Positions 7,774-16,502 of a DNA stretch of 32,832 nt are shown in pieces; positions within the stretch are counted from its first letter, which is position 1, and each line of letters opens with the position of its first letter. Source of the DNA: an uncultured Hyphomicrobiales bacterium (GTDB lineage Bacteria > Pseudomonadota > Alphaproteobacteria > Rhizobiales > Beijerinckiaceae). Made by a program: the position numbers and the translations under genes. The stretch spans positions 1-32,832 of the forward strand of contig CAIJVU010000009.1 of assembly GCA_903824185.1 (NCBI GenBank). Direction: 5' to 3'. Below the pieces are notes generated by a model that was not told the origin of the DNA, searched no databases, and saw only the letters and a list, made by a program, of their open reading frames with translations.

Positions 7774-8372
7774 TGGCTGATGTTGAAACCCCTGACACAA
7801 AGCAACCCAAGCGCTTTCTGGCTTTTCTGCCGCTTGTCATCGTGCTGGCTTTGGCGCTGTTGTTTTTCATGCGGCTGGGGGCGGGCGACAGTTCCAAATT
7901 GCCTTCCACATTGATTGGCCATGCCGCACCGCCTTTGTCGTTACAAGGCTTTGCCGATCAACCGAAACTGACCGATGCGGATTTGCGCCAAGGCCATGTG
8001 ACGGTCATCAATATGTTTGCCTCTTGGTGCGAGCCCTGCCGCAGCGAACATCCGGTCTTGATGGCGCTTGCGCAAGATCAAGAGCTCATCAAGCAAGGGG
8101 TGCAATTTGTCGGGATCGCCAGCAAAGACAATCCGAAAAACGTCAAACAATTTCTCGATACGCTGGGCAATCCCTATGGGCGGATCGCCTTTGATCCTGA
8201 TAACCGCGCAGGCATCGAATGGGGGGTGTATGGCATTCCCGAAACCTTCATTGTGCGCGGAGACGGGATCATCAGCTATAAATTTGTTGGCCCCATGGAT
8301 GACAAAGCCCTGACAAACCTTCTCAAGCCAGAAATTCAACAAGCCCTGCTGGCCAGCAGCAAAAGCCGCTAA
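7773..8372 (+). CDS. ccmG: Thiol:disulfide interchange protein CcmG/DsbE
   Basis: CcmG is a membrane-anchored periplasmic thioredoxin-like reductant that supplies electrons to CcmH and apocytochrome c during haem attachment. The 199-residue protein has one N-terminal anchor (about 16-33), a TlpA-like thioredoxin fold with the redox motif WCEPC (Trp85, Cys86, Cys89) in VINMFASWCEPCRSEHP, and the CcmG-typical GVYGIPETFIV containing the cis-proline after Gly-Ile. Its ATG overlaps the ccmH stop. It is last in the ccm block; the order F-H-G differs from the E. coli order F-G-H. Confidence 0.95.
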   Translation: MADVETPDTKQPKRFLAFLPLVIVLALALLFFMRLGAGDSSKLPSTLIGHAAPPLSLQGFADQPKLTDADLRQGHVTVINMFASWCEPCRSEHPVLMALAQDQELIKQGVQFVGIASKDNPKNVKQFLDTLGNPYGRIAFDPDNRAGIEWGVYGIPETFIVRGDGIISYKFVGPMDDKALTNLLKPEIQQALLASSKSR

Positions 8373-8504
8373 CCCGCTTGATCAGTGCTTTTTCATCCGC
8401 CTGATCCCCGCAGAGCGCAGAACAGATGTGGCAAATGAAGGATGACGACCGGCCCTCTTTTGTGCCAGTTTAGCGTTTGGGAGACAATGTGTAAGGGGTT
8501 CAGC

Positions 8505-9890
8505 ATGTCGAGAGAACAAGCGGTTGCCAAAGCGCAAGCCTATTTTGATACAGGCGCCATGAAAAAAGATCTGGCGCGGCTTGTCGCCATTCCAACCGAA
8601 AGCCAAAACCCCGAGCGGGCAGACGCACTCGATCATTATATTGCAGCTGAGATGACCCCTCTGTTGCAAAGCATGGGCTTTACCTGCCGCGTCATGACCC
8701 ACCCGAAAGCCAAAGGGCCCTTTTTATTTGCGGAACGCTTCGAGCGCGCAGGCCTGCCCACCATTTTCGGCTATGGCCATGGCGATGTGATCCGCGGGCT
8801 TGATCAGGACTGGCATGAGGGCCTCTCGCCATGGGAGCTCAAGGAAGTGGGCGACCGCTGGTATGGCCGCGGCGTGGTGGATAATAAAGGCCAGCATCTG
8901 ATCAATCTACAGGCCTTGAAAACCGTTTTGGAGCTGCGCGGCCATTTGGGTTTCAATGCCAAATATCTGATTGAAATGGGCGAGGAAATGGGCTCGCCGG
9001 GTCTGCGGGAATTATGTGCGGAGCATCAAGAGCTTTTCAAATCCGATGTGCTGATTGCCTCTGACGGCCCAAGGCTGAATGCCGAACGCCCCACTTTGTT
9101 TCTGGGGTCGCGCGGCGGTCTGACGTTTGATCTCCTCATCGACGCGCGCGAGGGCGGCCATCATTCGGGCAATTGGGGCGGGATTTTATCCGATCCCGCC
9201 ATTCAACTGGCGCATGCGCTGGCGTCCATCACCTCGCCCACCGGACAAATCCGCATCCATGAATGGGTGCCCAAAGCGCTGCCGGATGCGGTTCGGCGCG
9301 CCTTGGTGGATTGCGAGATCGATGGCGGGGCAGACGGGCCGGTAATTGACCCCGCATGGGGAGAGCCGGGACTGACACCCGCCGAACAGGTGTTTGGCTG
9401 GTGCTCGTTTGATGTGCTGGCAATGAAAGTCGGCAATCCCGACACGCCGGTGAATGCCGTGCCGCCCAAGGCCTGGGCGCGGTGCCAGTTGCGCTTTGTG
9501 GTCGATATCGATGTTGATGACATTCTGCCGGCTTTGCGCCGTCATCTTGACCGCCACGGCTTCCCGATGGTGGAGATCCGCCAAAGCCGCGACGAGGTGT
9601 TTCATGCCACACGCCTTGATCCCGACGATGTCTGGGTTGAATGGGCGCTGGCCTCTGTAGCGCGCAGCACGAATAAAAAACCGGCTTTGCTGCCCAATCT
9701 CGGCGGCTCTTTGCCCAATGATATTTTTTCTGAAATTTTGGGTCTGCGCACCATCTGGGTGCCCCATTCCTATCCCGGCTGTTCGCAACACGCGCCCAAC
9801 GAACATCTGCCGGTCTTCATTGCCCGCGAGGGGCTCGGCATGATGGCCGGCCTCTATTGGGATCTGGGTGAAAACGCCCCCGCTTTGTAA
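8505..9890 (+). CDS. M20-family metallopeptidase (dipeptidase/ArgE-like)
   Basis: This is a zinc-dependent M20 peptidase, likely a cytoplasmic di- or tripeptidase or acyl-amino-acid hydrolase (461 aa). Metal and catalytic positions are visible: His92 and Asp94 in GYGHGDV, the bridging Asp126 in VVDNKGQH, the general-base Glu160-Glu161 in EMGEEMGSPG, Asp187 in IASDGPR, and a C-terminal His in GCSQHAPNEHL. The dimerisation/lid domain (GGHHSGNWGG onwards) sits between them. The start at 8505 has AAGGGG six bases upstream and gives MSREQAVA; in-frame starts further upstream (8442, 8487) lack such a site. There is no signal peptide. Another M20 gene follows after 22 bases and a peptide ABC operon after that, suggesting it breaks down imported peptides. 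Exact substrate unknown. Confidence 0.88.
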   Translation: MSREQAVAKAQAYFDTGAMKKDLARLVAIPTESQNPERADALDHYIAAEMTPLLQSMGFTCRVMTHPKAKGPFLFAERFERAGLPTIFGYGHGDVIRGLDQDWHEGLSPWELKEVGDRWYGRGVVDNKGQHLINLQALKTVLELRGHLGFNAKYLIEMGEEMGSPGLRELCAEHQELFKSDVLIASDGPRLNAERPTLFLGSRGGLTFDLLIDAREGGHHSGNWGGILSDPAIQLAHALASITSPTGQIRIHEWVPKALPDAVRRALVDCEIDGGADGPVIDPAWGEPGLTPAEQVFGWCSFDVLAMKVGNPDTPVNAVPPKAWARCQLRFVVDIDVDDILPALRRHLDRHGFPMVEIRQSRDEVFHATRLDPDDVWVEWALASVARSTNKKPALLPNLGGSLPNDIFSEILGLRTIWVPHSYPGCSQHAPNEHLPVFIAREGLGMMAGLYWDLGENAPAL

Positions 9891-9912
9891 CATGCTTGCC
9901 AAGGATCCATCC

Positions 9913-11067
9913 ATGACCGCTCTAGACATTATCAAAACCTATCAAGACGAAATGACCGCGATCCGGCGTGATTTCCATATCCATCCCGAATTGGGTCTGG
10001 AGGAGGTCCGCACCGCAGAGATTGTGGCGCAAAAACTCGAAAGCTGGGGCATTGAAGTGCATCGCAAGGTCGGGGTCACCGGCGTGGTCGGTGTGATCCG
10101 CAAGGGCACAGGCGGCAAGCGCATCGGATTGCGCGCCGATATGGATTGCCTGCCGATGGATGAAATGACCAACCTGCCCTATCGCAGCCAGACCGCGGGC
10201 AAAATGCATGCCTGCGGACATGACGGGCACACCACGATGTTGCTGGCCGCTGCCAAATATCTGGCACAGGCTGATTTCAACGGCACCGTGAACCTGATTT
10301 TCCAACCGGGCGAAGAGGGCATGGGCGGCGCGCTTGCCATGCTGAATGATGATCTGTTCGGTCGTTTCCCCTGCGACACGATTTACGCCTTGCACAACCG
10401 TCCCGGACTACCCATCGGGCAATTTTGTATTTCCCAAGGCCCGTCTTCGGCAGGCGGCGCGTTTTTCGACATCAAAATCACCGGTGTCGGCGCGCATGGC
10501 GCACGACCCGAGGTCAGCGTTGATCCCGTGCTGATCGCCAGCCATATCGTCACCGCATTGCAATCCATCGTTGCGCGCAATGTCCCGCCTTCCGAAACAG
10601 CGGTGTTGAGCGTGACACGGATCACCTCGGGCGAGGCCTATAATGTCATCCCCGAATCCGCACAGATCGCCGGGACCGCCCGCGCCTTCAATGCCGATGT
10701 CATGACCAAAATCGAAGCGCATATGAAACGCATTGCCAAAGGCGTTGCGGAAGGGTTCGGGGCCAGTGCGGAGGTGGATTTCCGTGTGATTTTTGCCCCC
10801 CTCATCAATGATGCGGAACCCACCCAACATATTGCCGATGCCGCAGCGCTTTTGGTAGGCGACCAGAATGTGGACCGCAACAAGCCCCCGAGCATGGGAT
10901 CGGAAGATTTCAGCTTCATGATGCAGCAGGTGCCCGGCGCCTATATTCAGGTGGGCAATGGCGACTCCGCGCAATTGCACAATCCTGCTTATGATTTCAA
11001 TGATGCCTGCACCCCTTACGGGGCGGCGGTTTTAGCAACGGTGGCCGAACAAAGCCTCAAATCATGA
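9913..11067 (+). CDS. M20 amidohydrolase (hippurate hydrolase/N-acyl-amino-acid hydrolase type)
   Basis: A 384-residue M20D amidohydrolase that releases amino acids from N-acyl or small peptide conjugates. Seen in the sequence: FHIHPELGLEE near the N-terminus, IGLRADMDCLPM, the metal site HACGHDGHTTML (Cys101, His103, His106), QPGEEGMGGA with the catalytic Glu134-Glu135, His161 in ALHNRPG, the dimerisation-domain VGAHGARPE, and the C-terminal SMGSEDFSFMMQ metal motif. The start at 9913 has AAGGA seven bases before it; the open frame reaches back into the upstream gene. It is probably co-transcribed with the M20 gene 22 bases upstream, and a strong terminator follows directly. Substrate unproven. 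Confidence 0.92.
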   Translation: MTALDIIKTYQDEMTAIRRDFHIHPELGLEEVRTAEIVAQKLESWGIEVHRKVGVTGVVGVIRKGTGGKRIGLRADMDCLPMDEMTNLPYRSQTAGKMHACGHDGHTTMLLAAAKYLAQADFNGTVNLIFQPGEEGMGGALAMLNDDLFGRFPCDTIYALHNRPGLPIGQFCISQGPSSAGGAFFDIKITGVGAHGARPEVSVDPVLIASHIVTALQSIVARNVPPSETAVLSVTRITSGEAYNVIPESAQIAGTARAFNADVMTKIEAHMKRIAKGVAEGFGASAEVDFRVIFAPLINDAEPTQHIADAAALLVGDQNVDRNKPPSMGSEDFSFMMQQVPGAYIQVGNGDSAQLHNPAYDFNDACTPYGAAVLATVAEQSLKS

Positions 11068-11076
11068 CATTTGCCC

Positions 11077-11106
11077 AAAAAAAGCAGCCGACAAGGCTGC
11101 TTTTTT
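11077..11106 (+). terminator. Strong rho-independent terminator
   Basis: GCAGCC (11084-11089) pairs with GGCTGC (11095-11100) around a five-base loop, flanked by seven A before and six T after, so it can act in both directions. It ends the two-gene M20 transcript and separates it from the ABC transporter operon. Confidence 0.88.
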
Positions 11107-11144
11107 CTCAGGACAGTTTGCCATCGGGATGCTAGCCTCGCGTC

Positions 11145-12062
11145 ATGATCACATTCATCCTTCGCCGCACCTGTCTCGCTCTTGTGGTTGTCCTGACGGT
11201 CATGACGCTGGCCTTTGTGCTGACGCGTCTGTCGGGTGATCTCGCGATCTCCATTGCCGGACCCGGATCCACCCAAGCCGATGTCGAGGTCATCCGCAAA
11301 GCCTATGGCCTCGACCGGCCTGTTCTGGTGCAATTTTACGATTGGACACGGCTGGCGCTGACAGGGGATTTCGGATCGAGTTTTTTCTTCAAGGACAAAG
11401 TCGCCACCCTGATTGCCCAACGCATGCCAGTGACACTGAGCTTGGGCTTTGTCGGTTTGGCTTTGGCTCTGAGCATTTCATTGCCGTTAGGCATTCTCGC
11501 CGCCTTGTATGAAAATACATGGATTGACCGCACCGCCACGATGCTGGCGATGATCGGTCAGGCGATGCCGAGTTTCTGGCTTGGTCTGTTGTTGATGATT
11601 GTGTTTGGCCTGCAGCTTGGCTGGTTGCCGATTTCAGGCACCGGCAGTTGGGAACATTATGTCATGCCCGGCATTGTGCTGGCTTTTACAGCCATTCCCG
11701 CGCTGACACGCTTGATGCGGTCGGGCATGATCGACGCCTTGTCCTCCGATTATATCCGCACCGCGCGCGCCAAGGGCCTGTCGCGCTCCAGCATCATTTT
11801 CAAACATGCGTTGCGCAATGCCGCCATTCCCGTGGTGTCGATTGCCGCGGTGCAACTGGGCTTCATGCTGGGCGGCTCCATTGTCATTGAAACCGTCTTT
11901 GCTTTGCATGGTGTCGGCTATCTGGCTTGGGAAAGCATTTCCAAAAATGACTTTCCGGTGGTGCAAGCCGTTGTTCTGGTATTGGCCAGTCTCTATATCG
12001 GCCTGACACTGGTGTCGGATATTCTCAATGCCCTGCTTGATCCACGCTTAAGAGGGGCATGA
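11145..12062 (+). CDS. Peptide ABC transporter permease, DppB/OppB type
   Basis: First of two inner-membrane permeases of a family-5 (dipeptide/oligopeptide/nickel) ABC importer, 305 aa. It starts with the typical MITFILRRTCLALVVVL first membrane helix, has a periplasmic loop with the family phrase RKAYGLDRPVLVQFYDW, then five further hydrophobic segments. The EAA loop that contacts the ATPases is DYIRTARAKGLSRSSIIFKH (about 200-219), and FALHGVGYLAWESI follows. Its stop overlaps the next start (ATGA at 12059), as expected for coupled synthesis. Substrate not determined by the sequence; neighbouring peptidases point to peptides. Confidence 0.93.
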   Translation: MITFILRRTCLALVVVLTVMTLAFVLTRLSGDLAISIAGPGSTQADVEVIRKAYGLDRPVLVQFYDWTRLALTGDFGSSFFFKDKVATLIAQRMPVTLSLGFVGLALALSISLPLGILAALYENTWIDRTATMLAMIGQAMPSFWLGLLLMIVFGLQLGWLPISGTGSWEHYVMPGIVLAFTAIPALTRLMRSGMIDALSSDYIRTARAKGLSRSSIIFKHALRNAAIPVVSIAAVQLGFMLGGSIVIETVFALHGVGYLAWESISKNDFPVVQAVVLVLASLYIGLTLVSDILNALLDPRLRGA

Positions 12063-12898
12063 CCATGCCACGCTTGACGCAAGCCAGTTTTGTGATCGGT
12101 CTGGGGATTGTCGGTGTGGTTTTGATCGCCGCCCTGTTCGGGCCTTGGCTGTCGGGCCATGATGCCTTTGCCCAAGATCTCAATGCCCGTCTCATTCCGC
12201 CTGTGTGGATGGAGGGCGGCTCAACGAAACATCTTTTAGGCACAGACCAGCTGGGGCGTGATTACCTGACACGGCTTTTATACGGGGCGCGGATTTCCCT
12301 CTTTATCGGCGTGCTCACTGTTATCACCTCGGGCGTGATCGGCACCAGTCTTGGCGTGTTGGGCGGCTTTTACGGCGGACGTATCGATGATGCCGTTTTA
12401 TTTCTGATCACCTGCCGCCTGTCGATCCCTGTTGTGCTTGTCGCCTTGGCCGTTGTGGGTCTGATCGGGTCGAGTCTGACATTGGTTGTGGCCACGCTTG
12501 GCCTGTTGTTATGGGATCGGTTTGCTGTCGTGGCGCGGGCAACCACGATGCAGATCCGCAGTCTTGATTATGTCAATGCCGCCTGGTGTTCGGGCTCATC
12601 GCCGCTGGCCATTATGCGTGATGAAATCCTGCCCAATATTGCCAGTCATTTGATGGTGGTCTGCACCTTGGAAATCGCGCTGGCGATTTTGCTGGAAGCC
12701 TCGCTGTCCTTCTTGGGGCTGGGCGTGCCGCCGCCGCTGCCCTCATGGGGTTTGATGATTGCCGAGGGCAAGGATTACATGTTTTTCAGCGCATGGGTGA
12801 TTATGATTCCGGGATTGGCTCTGTTCACTTTGGTGCTGGGGATCAATCTGGTCGGCGATGGGCTGCGCCGCGCCTTTGGCACACAGGTGATCAAATGA
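12059..12898 (+). CDS. Peptide ABC transporter permease, DppC/OppC type
   Basis: Second permease subunit (279 aa). Family marks: a TM near the N-terminus (about 10-32), the periplasmic phrase HLLGTDQLGRDYLTRLLYGARISL (split here as HLLGTDQLGRD plus LLYGARISL), five later membrane helices, an EAA-like loop around YVNAAWCSGSSPLAIMRDEILPN, and the C-terminal LEASLSFLGLGVPPPLPSWG typical of DppC. The start at 12059 overlaps the upstream stop; Met3 is a possible alternative. Its stop overlaps the first ATPase start (ATGA at 12895). Confidence 0.93.
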   Translation: MTMPRLTQASFVIGLGIVGVVLIAALFGPWLSGHDAFAQDLNARLIPPVWMEGGSTKHLLGTDQLGRDYLTRLLYGARISLFIGVLTVITSGVIGTSLGVLGGFYGGRIDDAVLFLITCRLSIPVVLVALAVVGLIGSSLTLVVATLGLLLWDRFAVVARATTMQIRSLDYVNAAWCSGSSPLAIMRDEILPNIASHLMVVCTLEIALAILLEASLSFLGLGVPPPLPSWGLMIAEGKDYMFFSAWVIMIPGLALFTLVLGINLVGDGLRRAFGTQVIK

Positions 12899-13869
12899 GC
12901 GCGATCCTTGAAGTCGAAGGACTGGCCGTGCGCTTTGGCCCCACCCAAGCGGTGCGCCATGCGCATTTTACCGTCCATCAAGGCGAGACCCATTGCATTG
13001 TTGGGGAATCGGGCTGCGGCAAATCTGTGACCTCGCTGGCCATTATGAATTTGCTGGCACGCAACGGCCACCGCCATGCGCAAAAAATCATTTTTGCCGG
13101 AGAAGACATCCAAGCCTATAGCGACCGGCAAATGGAGGAGATCCGCGGCAATCGCATGGCGATGATTTTTCAGGAGCCGATGACGAGCCTCAACCCGTCT
13201 TATACGATCGGCTCGCAACTCACAGAAGTGTTGCGCCGTCACCGCAACGTCAGCCAAGCAGAAGCGGAGGCGCGCGCCATGGCCTTGATGGCGCGGGTTG
13301 GGATCACAGCGCCCGCCATGCGGTTGCGCCAATATCCGCATCAATTATCGGGGGGCTTGCGCCAACGCGTGATGATCGCGATGGCTTTGATGTGCGAGCC
13401 CGAATTGTTGATTGCCGATGAACCCACCACAGCGCTTGACGTCACCGTGCAAGCGCAGATTTTACGGCTGCTGGCCGAATTGAAACAAGAGCTTGGCTTG
13501 GGGATTTTGCTGATTACCCATGACTTAGGCATTGTCGCACGCGTGGCGGATCACGTTTCGGTGATGTATGCGGGCGAGGTGATTGAATCAGGACGCACGG
13601 CGGATTTGTTTGCACGTCCCGCCCATCCCTATACACGGGGCCTGATCGACTGCGTGCCGGTACCGGGCAAGATCAAAGCGGGCGAGCCTTTGGGGTCGAT
13701 CCCCGGTACGGTTCCCGTGATGAAAGAAGGTTTTCAAGGCTGCGCCTTCCGCTTTCGTTGCGCCTCTGCCACCGATGCCTGTACGCAGGATGTGCCGCGT
13801 CATGAGATCGGCGCCCAGCATCATGTACTGTGCCATCACCCTGTGACTGACAAGGGGAGCCGCGCATGA
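12895..13869 (+). CDS. Peptide ABC transporter ATPase, DppD/OppD type
   Basis: One of the two nucleotide-binding subunits (324 aa). Walker A is GESGCGKS (37-44), the Q-loop [10 protein letters not shown] (about 92-101), the ABC signature LSGGLRQR (151-158, Leu where Met is common), Walker B LLIADE (171-176) with the following PTTALD, and the switch His in LLITHD. The C-terminal oligopeptide-transporter domain has [12 protein letters not shown] and the cysteine set GCAFRFRC...C...C that in relatives can hold an iron-sulphur cluster. ATG at 12895 overlaps the permease stop; the open frame continues upstream only inside the permease gene. It is coupled to the next ATPase by ATGA at 13866. Confidence 0.95.
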   Translation: MSAILEVEGLAVRFGPTQAVRHAHFTVHQGETHCIVGESGCGKSVTSLAIMNLLARNGHRHAQKIIFAGEDIQAYSDRQMEEIRGNRMAMIFQEPMTSLNPSYTIGSQLTEVLRRHRNVSQAEAEARAMALMARVGITAPAMRLRQYPHQLSGGLRQRVMIAMALMCEPELLIADEPTTALDVTVQAQILRLLAELKQELGLGILLITHDLGIVARVADHVSVMYAGEVIESGRTADLFARPAHPYTRGLIDCVPVPGKIKAGEPLGSIPGTVPVMKEGFQGCAFRFRCASATDACTQDVPRHEIGAQHHVLCHHPVTDKGSRA

Positions 13870-14822
13870 GCACGACCCCTATCTTGAGCGTCAGCCATTT
13901 ATCCTGCCAGTTCAAAAGCCAAGGCGGCTTGTTTCAACCAACGCGCCTTTTGCGTGCGGTGGATGATATCAGCTTCACGCTGGAAGAAGGCCGCGTGCTG
14001 GGCATTGTGGGGGAATCGGGTTGCGGCAAAACCACCTTGGCGCGGATGATTTTGGGATTGCAGAAACCCTCCTCCGGCGAGGTCTTTGTGCAGGGCGCGC
14101 CTTTGTCCTCGCTTGACCGGCGGGCACGGGCGCGGCTGATCCAGCCGGTGTTCCAAGATCCGTTTTCATCGCTCAATCCCAAGCAAACAATCAAAGACAT
14201 CATCAGCCTGCCCTTGCGCGCGCAAGGCACGTTCGAGCCACACGAGATCGAGCGCCGCACGGCAGCGCTGCTGGAACGTGTGGGGCTCTCCTTAGAACAG
14301 GGCTTGCGCGTGCCTTCCGAATTGTCAGGCGGGCAGCGCCAGCGTGTGGCCATTGCCCGCGCGCTGATTTTGGAACCGCGCATTGTGATTTGCGACGAGC
14401 CGACATCGGCGCTGGATGTGTCGGTGCAGGCGCAAATTCTCAATCTGCTGGATGAGCTGCGCCGCGACCTCAAACTGACCTATGTGTTTATCAGCCATAA
14501 TCTGGCTGTTGTGGAACATGTGGCGAGCGAGGTGATGGTGATGTATCTGGGGCGTATGGTCGAGCGCAATCAAACAGCCGATTTGTTCAAGACACCGCGC
14601 CATCCCTATACGCAGGCTTTGCTGGCCAGCGTCTTGACGCCCGAACCGGGCTTGGGCCTGCCGGATGTGGGCTTGGGAGACATCATGCCCGATCCGGCGC
14701 ATCTGCCCACAGGCTGCCGCTTTCATCCGCGTTGCCTCAAAGCCCTGCCGCAATGCGCGACGCAAGAACCACCCCTTCGCAAACCCACCGACCATGCTGT
14801 TTTGGAATGCCATCTGACTTAA
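13866..14822 (+). CDS. Peptide ABC transporter ATPase, DppF/OppF type
   Basis: Second nucleotide-binding subunit (318 aa). Walker A is GESGCGKT (49-56), the Q-loop FQDPFSSLNPK, the signature LSGGQRQR (153-160), Walker B IVICDEPTSALD, and the switch His in FISHNLAVV. The C-terminus has the family HPYTQALL and the Cys pattern GCRFHPRC...C...C. It completes the two-permease, two-ATPase core. The binding protein gene begins 43 bases downstream without an intervening terminator. Confidence 0.95.
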   Translation: MSTTPILSVSHLSCQFKSQGGLFQPTRLLRAVDDISFTLEEGRVLGIVGESGCGKTTLARMILGLQKPSSGEVFVQGAPLSSLDRRARARLIQPVFQDPFSSLNPKQTIKDIISLPLRAQGTFEPHEIERRTAALLERVGLSLEQGLRVPSELSGGQRQRVAIARALILEPRIVICDEPTSALDVSVQAQILNLLDELRRDLKLTYVFISHNLAVVEHVASEVMVMYLGRMVERNQTADLFKTPRHPYTQALLASVLTPEPGLGLPDVGLGDIMPDPAHLPTGCRFHPRCLKALPQCATQEPPLRKPTDHAVLECHLT

Positions 14823-14865
14823 AGACCCAAAGCCTCCCTTCCCTCCCACCCGAAAGAGAACGTCC

Positions 14866-16392
14866 ATGATCCGACAAACACTCCGCAGTCTCTTGCTTGG
14901 CGCAGCCCTTCTCGGCACGGCTGTGACCGGTGCGCAGGCACAAAAAGCCGCTGACACGTTGCGCATCGCCATGCGTGATGCCGTCACCAATATCGATCCC
15001 TATTACAACAATCTGCGCACCGGCGTGGTGATGTCGCATCAGGCATGGGATATGTTGGTCTATCGTGATCCCGACACCTTTGCCTTGAAGCCTTTGCTGG
15101 CCACATCCTGGACGCTGGTCGATGACAAGACCATTGATTTTCAATTGCGTTCGGGTGTGACCTTCCATGACGGCAGCGCGTTCAGCGCCGATGATGTGGT
15201 CTATACCATCAATCTCGTCTCCTCCGCCGACAGCAAGGTGGCGGTGCCCACCAATACCAACTGGATTGAGAAGGCCGAAAAGACCGGTGATCTCAGCGTG
15301 CGTGTTACCTTGAAAAAACCCAATCCCGCCGCCTTGGAATATTTCGCGCTGGTGGTGCCGATCTATCCCAAAGCCTATCGTGAAAAGGTCGGGGCAGACG
15401 GCTATGCCAAAGCCCCGATTGGCGCCGGCCCCTATCGCATCAGCAAATGGGAAGCCGGCAAGGAAGTGACCTTTGAACGCTATGACGGCTATTGGGCGGC
15501 AAGCCCCAAAGGCAAGCCCGCCATCAAAACGCTGTATGTGCGCTTTGTGCCCGATGCCACAACCGAAATGACGGAATTGCTGGCCCAGCGCGTGGACTGG
15601 ATCTGGAACGTCAATCCCGACCAATTCGACAATCTTTCCAAAATGCCGACCTTGCAAATGGCCCGCAAGGAATCCATGCGCATCGGCTATCTGTCTTTGG
15701 ATGCGGCAGGCCGTTATGGCGCGGGCAATCCTTTAACCAATCAAAAAGTGCGGCAAGCCATTGCCCATGCCATCGACCGCAAAACCATTGCGGAAAAACT
15801 GGTGACGGGCGGATCACGCGTGCCGATGGCCCCTTGCTATCCGGGCCAGTTCGGCTGTGACAGCACCGCGGCCGTAACCTATGATTACGATCCCGCCAAG
15901 GCCAAGGCCTTGCTGGCGGAAGCGGGTTTTCCCAATGGCTTTGAAACCGAATTGGTGAGCTATGTGCTGCCGCAATGGACCGCTTCCGTGCAGGGCTATC
16001 TGCAAGCGGTGGGCATCACGGCCCGTGTCAGCCAATTGCAAATCCAAGCCGCCGTAGCGCGGTCTTGGGAGGGCAAGAATCCGCTTTATATGGCAAGCTG
16101 GGGCTCTTACTCGATCAATGACGTGTCGGCGATCATGCCCAATTTCTTCTCCTTCGGCGGCGATGATTATGCGCGCGATCCCGAGATGAAACGCCTGCTT
16201 GAAGAAGCGGGTGCCAGCATCGATCCGGAATTCCGCAAAAAATCCTATTCGGCGGCGATCAAGCGGGCGACCGAACAAGCCTATTGGTTGCCTTTGCACA
16301 CCTATGTGACGACCTATGGCTTCAGCAAGAGCCTGAGCTTCACGCCGTATCCGGATGAATTGCCGCGCTTCTATCTCTCGAAATGGAACTAA
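14866..16392 (+). CDS. Periplasmic peptide-binding protein (SBP family 5)
   Basis: Substrate-binding lipoprotein-free component of the importer (508 aa). A signal peptide with two Arg, a hydrophobic core (9-20) and AQA at 23-25 predicts cleavage after residue 25. The mature protein shows the family-5 signature at about 90-110 (VTFHDGSAFSADDVVYTINL), then APIGAGPYRISKW, NPLTNQKVRQAIAHAIDR, and the C-terminal AYWLPLHTYV. It captures the solute in the periplasm and delivers it to the permeases. The ribosome binding region AGAGAACG is close to the ATG. In many Dpp operons the binding protein comes first; here it is last. Peptide specificity cannot be read off. Confidence 0.93.
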   Translation: MIRQTLRSLLLGAALLGTAVTGAQAQKAADTLRIAMRDAVTNIDPYYNNLRTGVVMSHQAWDMLVYRDPDTFALKPLLATSWTLVDDKTIDFQLRSGVTFHDGSAFSADDVVYTINLVSSADSKVAVPTNTNWIEKAEKTGDLSVRVTLKKPNPAALEYFALVVPIYPKAYREKVGADGYAKAPIGAGPYRISKWEAGKEVTFERYDGYWAASPKGKPAIKTLYVRFVPDATTEMTELLAQRVDWIWNVNPDQFDNLSKMPTLQMARKESMRIGYLSLDAAGRYGAGNPLTNQKVRQAIAHAIDRKTIAEKLVTGGSRVPMAPCYPGQFGCDSTAAVTYDYDPAKAKALLAEAGFPNGFETELVSYVLPQWTASVQGYLQAVGITARVSQLQIQAAVARSWEGKNPLYMASWGSYSINDVSAIMPNFFSFGGDDYARDPEMKRLLEEAGASIDPEFRKKSYSAAIKRATEQAYWLPLHTYVTTYGFSKSLSFTPYPDELPRFYLSKWN

Positions 16393-16410
16393 GCGGTTCC
16401 CCATCACATC

Positions 16411-16438
16411 ATGATCCGCAACGCCTGTTGCGGATCAT
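16411..16438 (+). terminator. Twelve-base-pair hairpin after the binding protein gene
   Basis: ATGATCCGCAAC (16411-16422) and GTTGCGGATCAT (16427-16438) are perfect inverted repeats with a four-base loop, 18 bases past the stop. The T-tract that follows is poor (TCCTTG), so it may end transcription inefficiently or act mainly to stabilise the 3' end of the mRNA. Confidence 0.65.
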
Positions 16439-16502
16439 TCCTTGACCTGATGCCCCTTCTCTTGTCCCGTTCAACAATCCACTTTTTTGCAGGGAGAATG
16501 CC

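Noticed and set aside
9186-9935. 249-residue minus-strand open frame
   Set aside because: Complement of the first M20 peptidase gene; no domain or ribosome binding site.
14737-15657. 306-residue minus-strand open frame opposite the binding protein
   Set aside because: Gly/His/Ile-rich shadow translation; the plus-strand gene is certain from its signal peptide and family-5 signature.
16442-16478. TTGACC as the -35 box of a promoter for the dehydrogenase gene
   Set aside because: No acceptable -10 box at 16-18 bases spacing.
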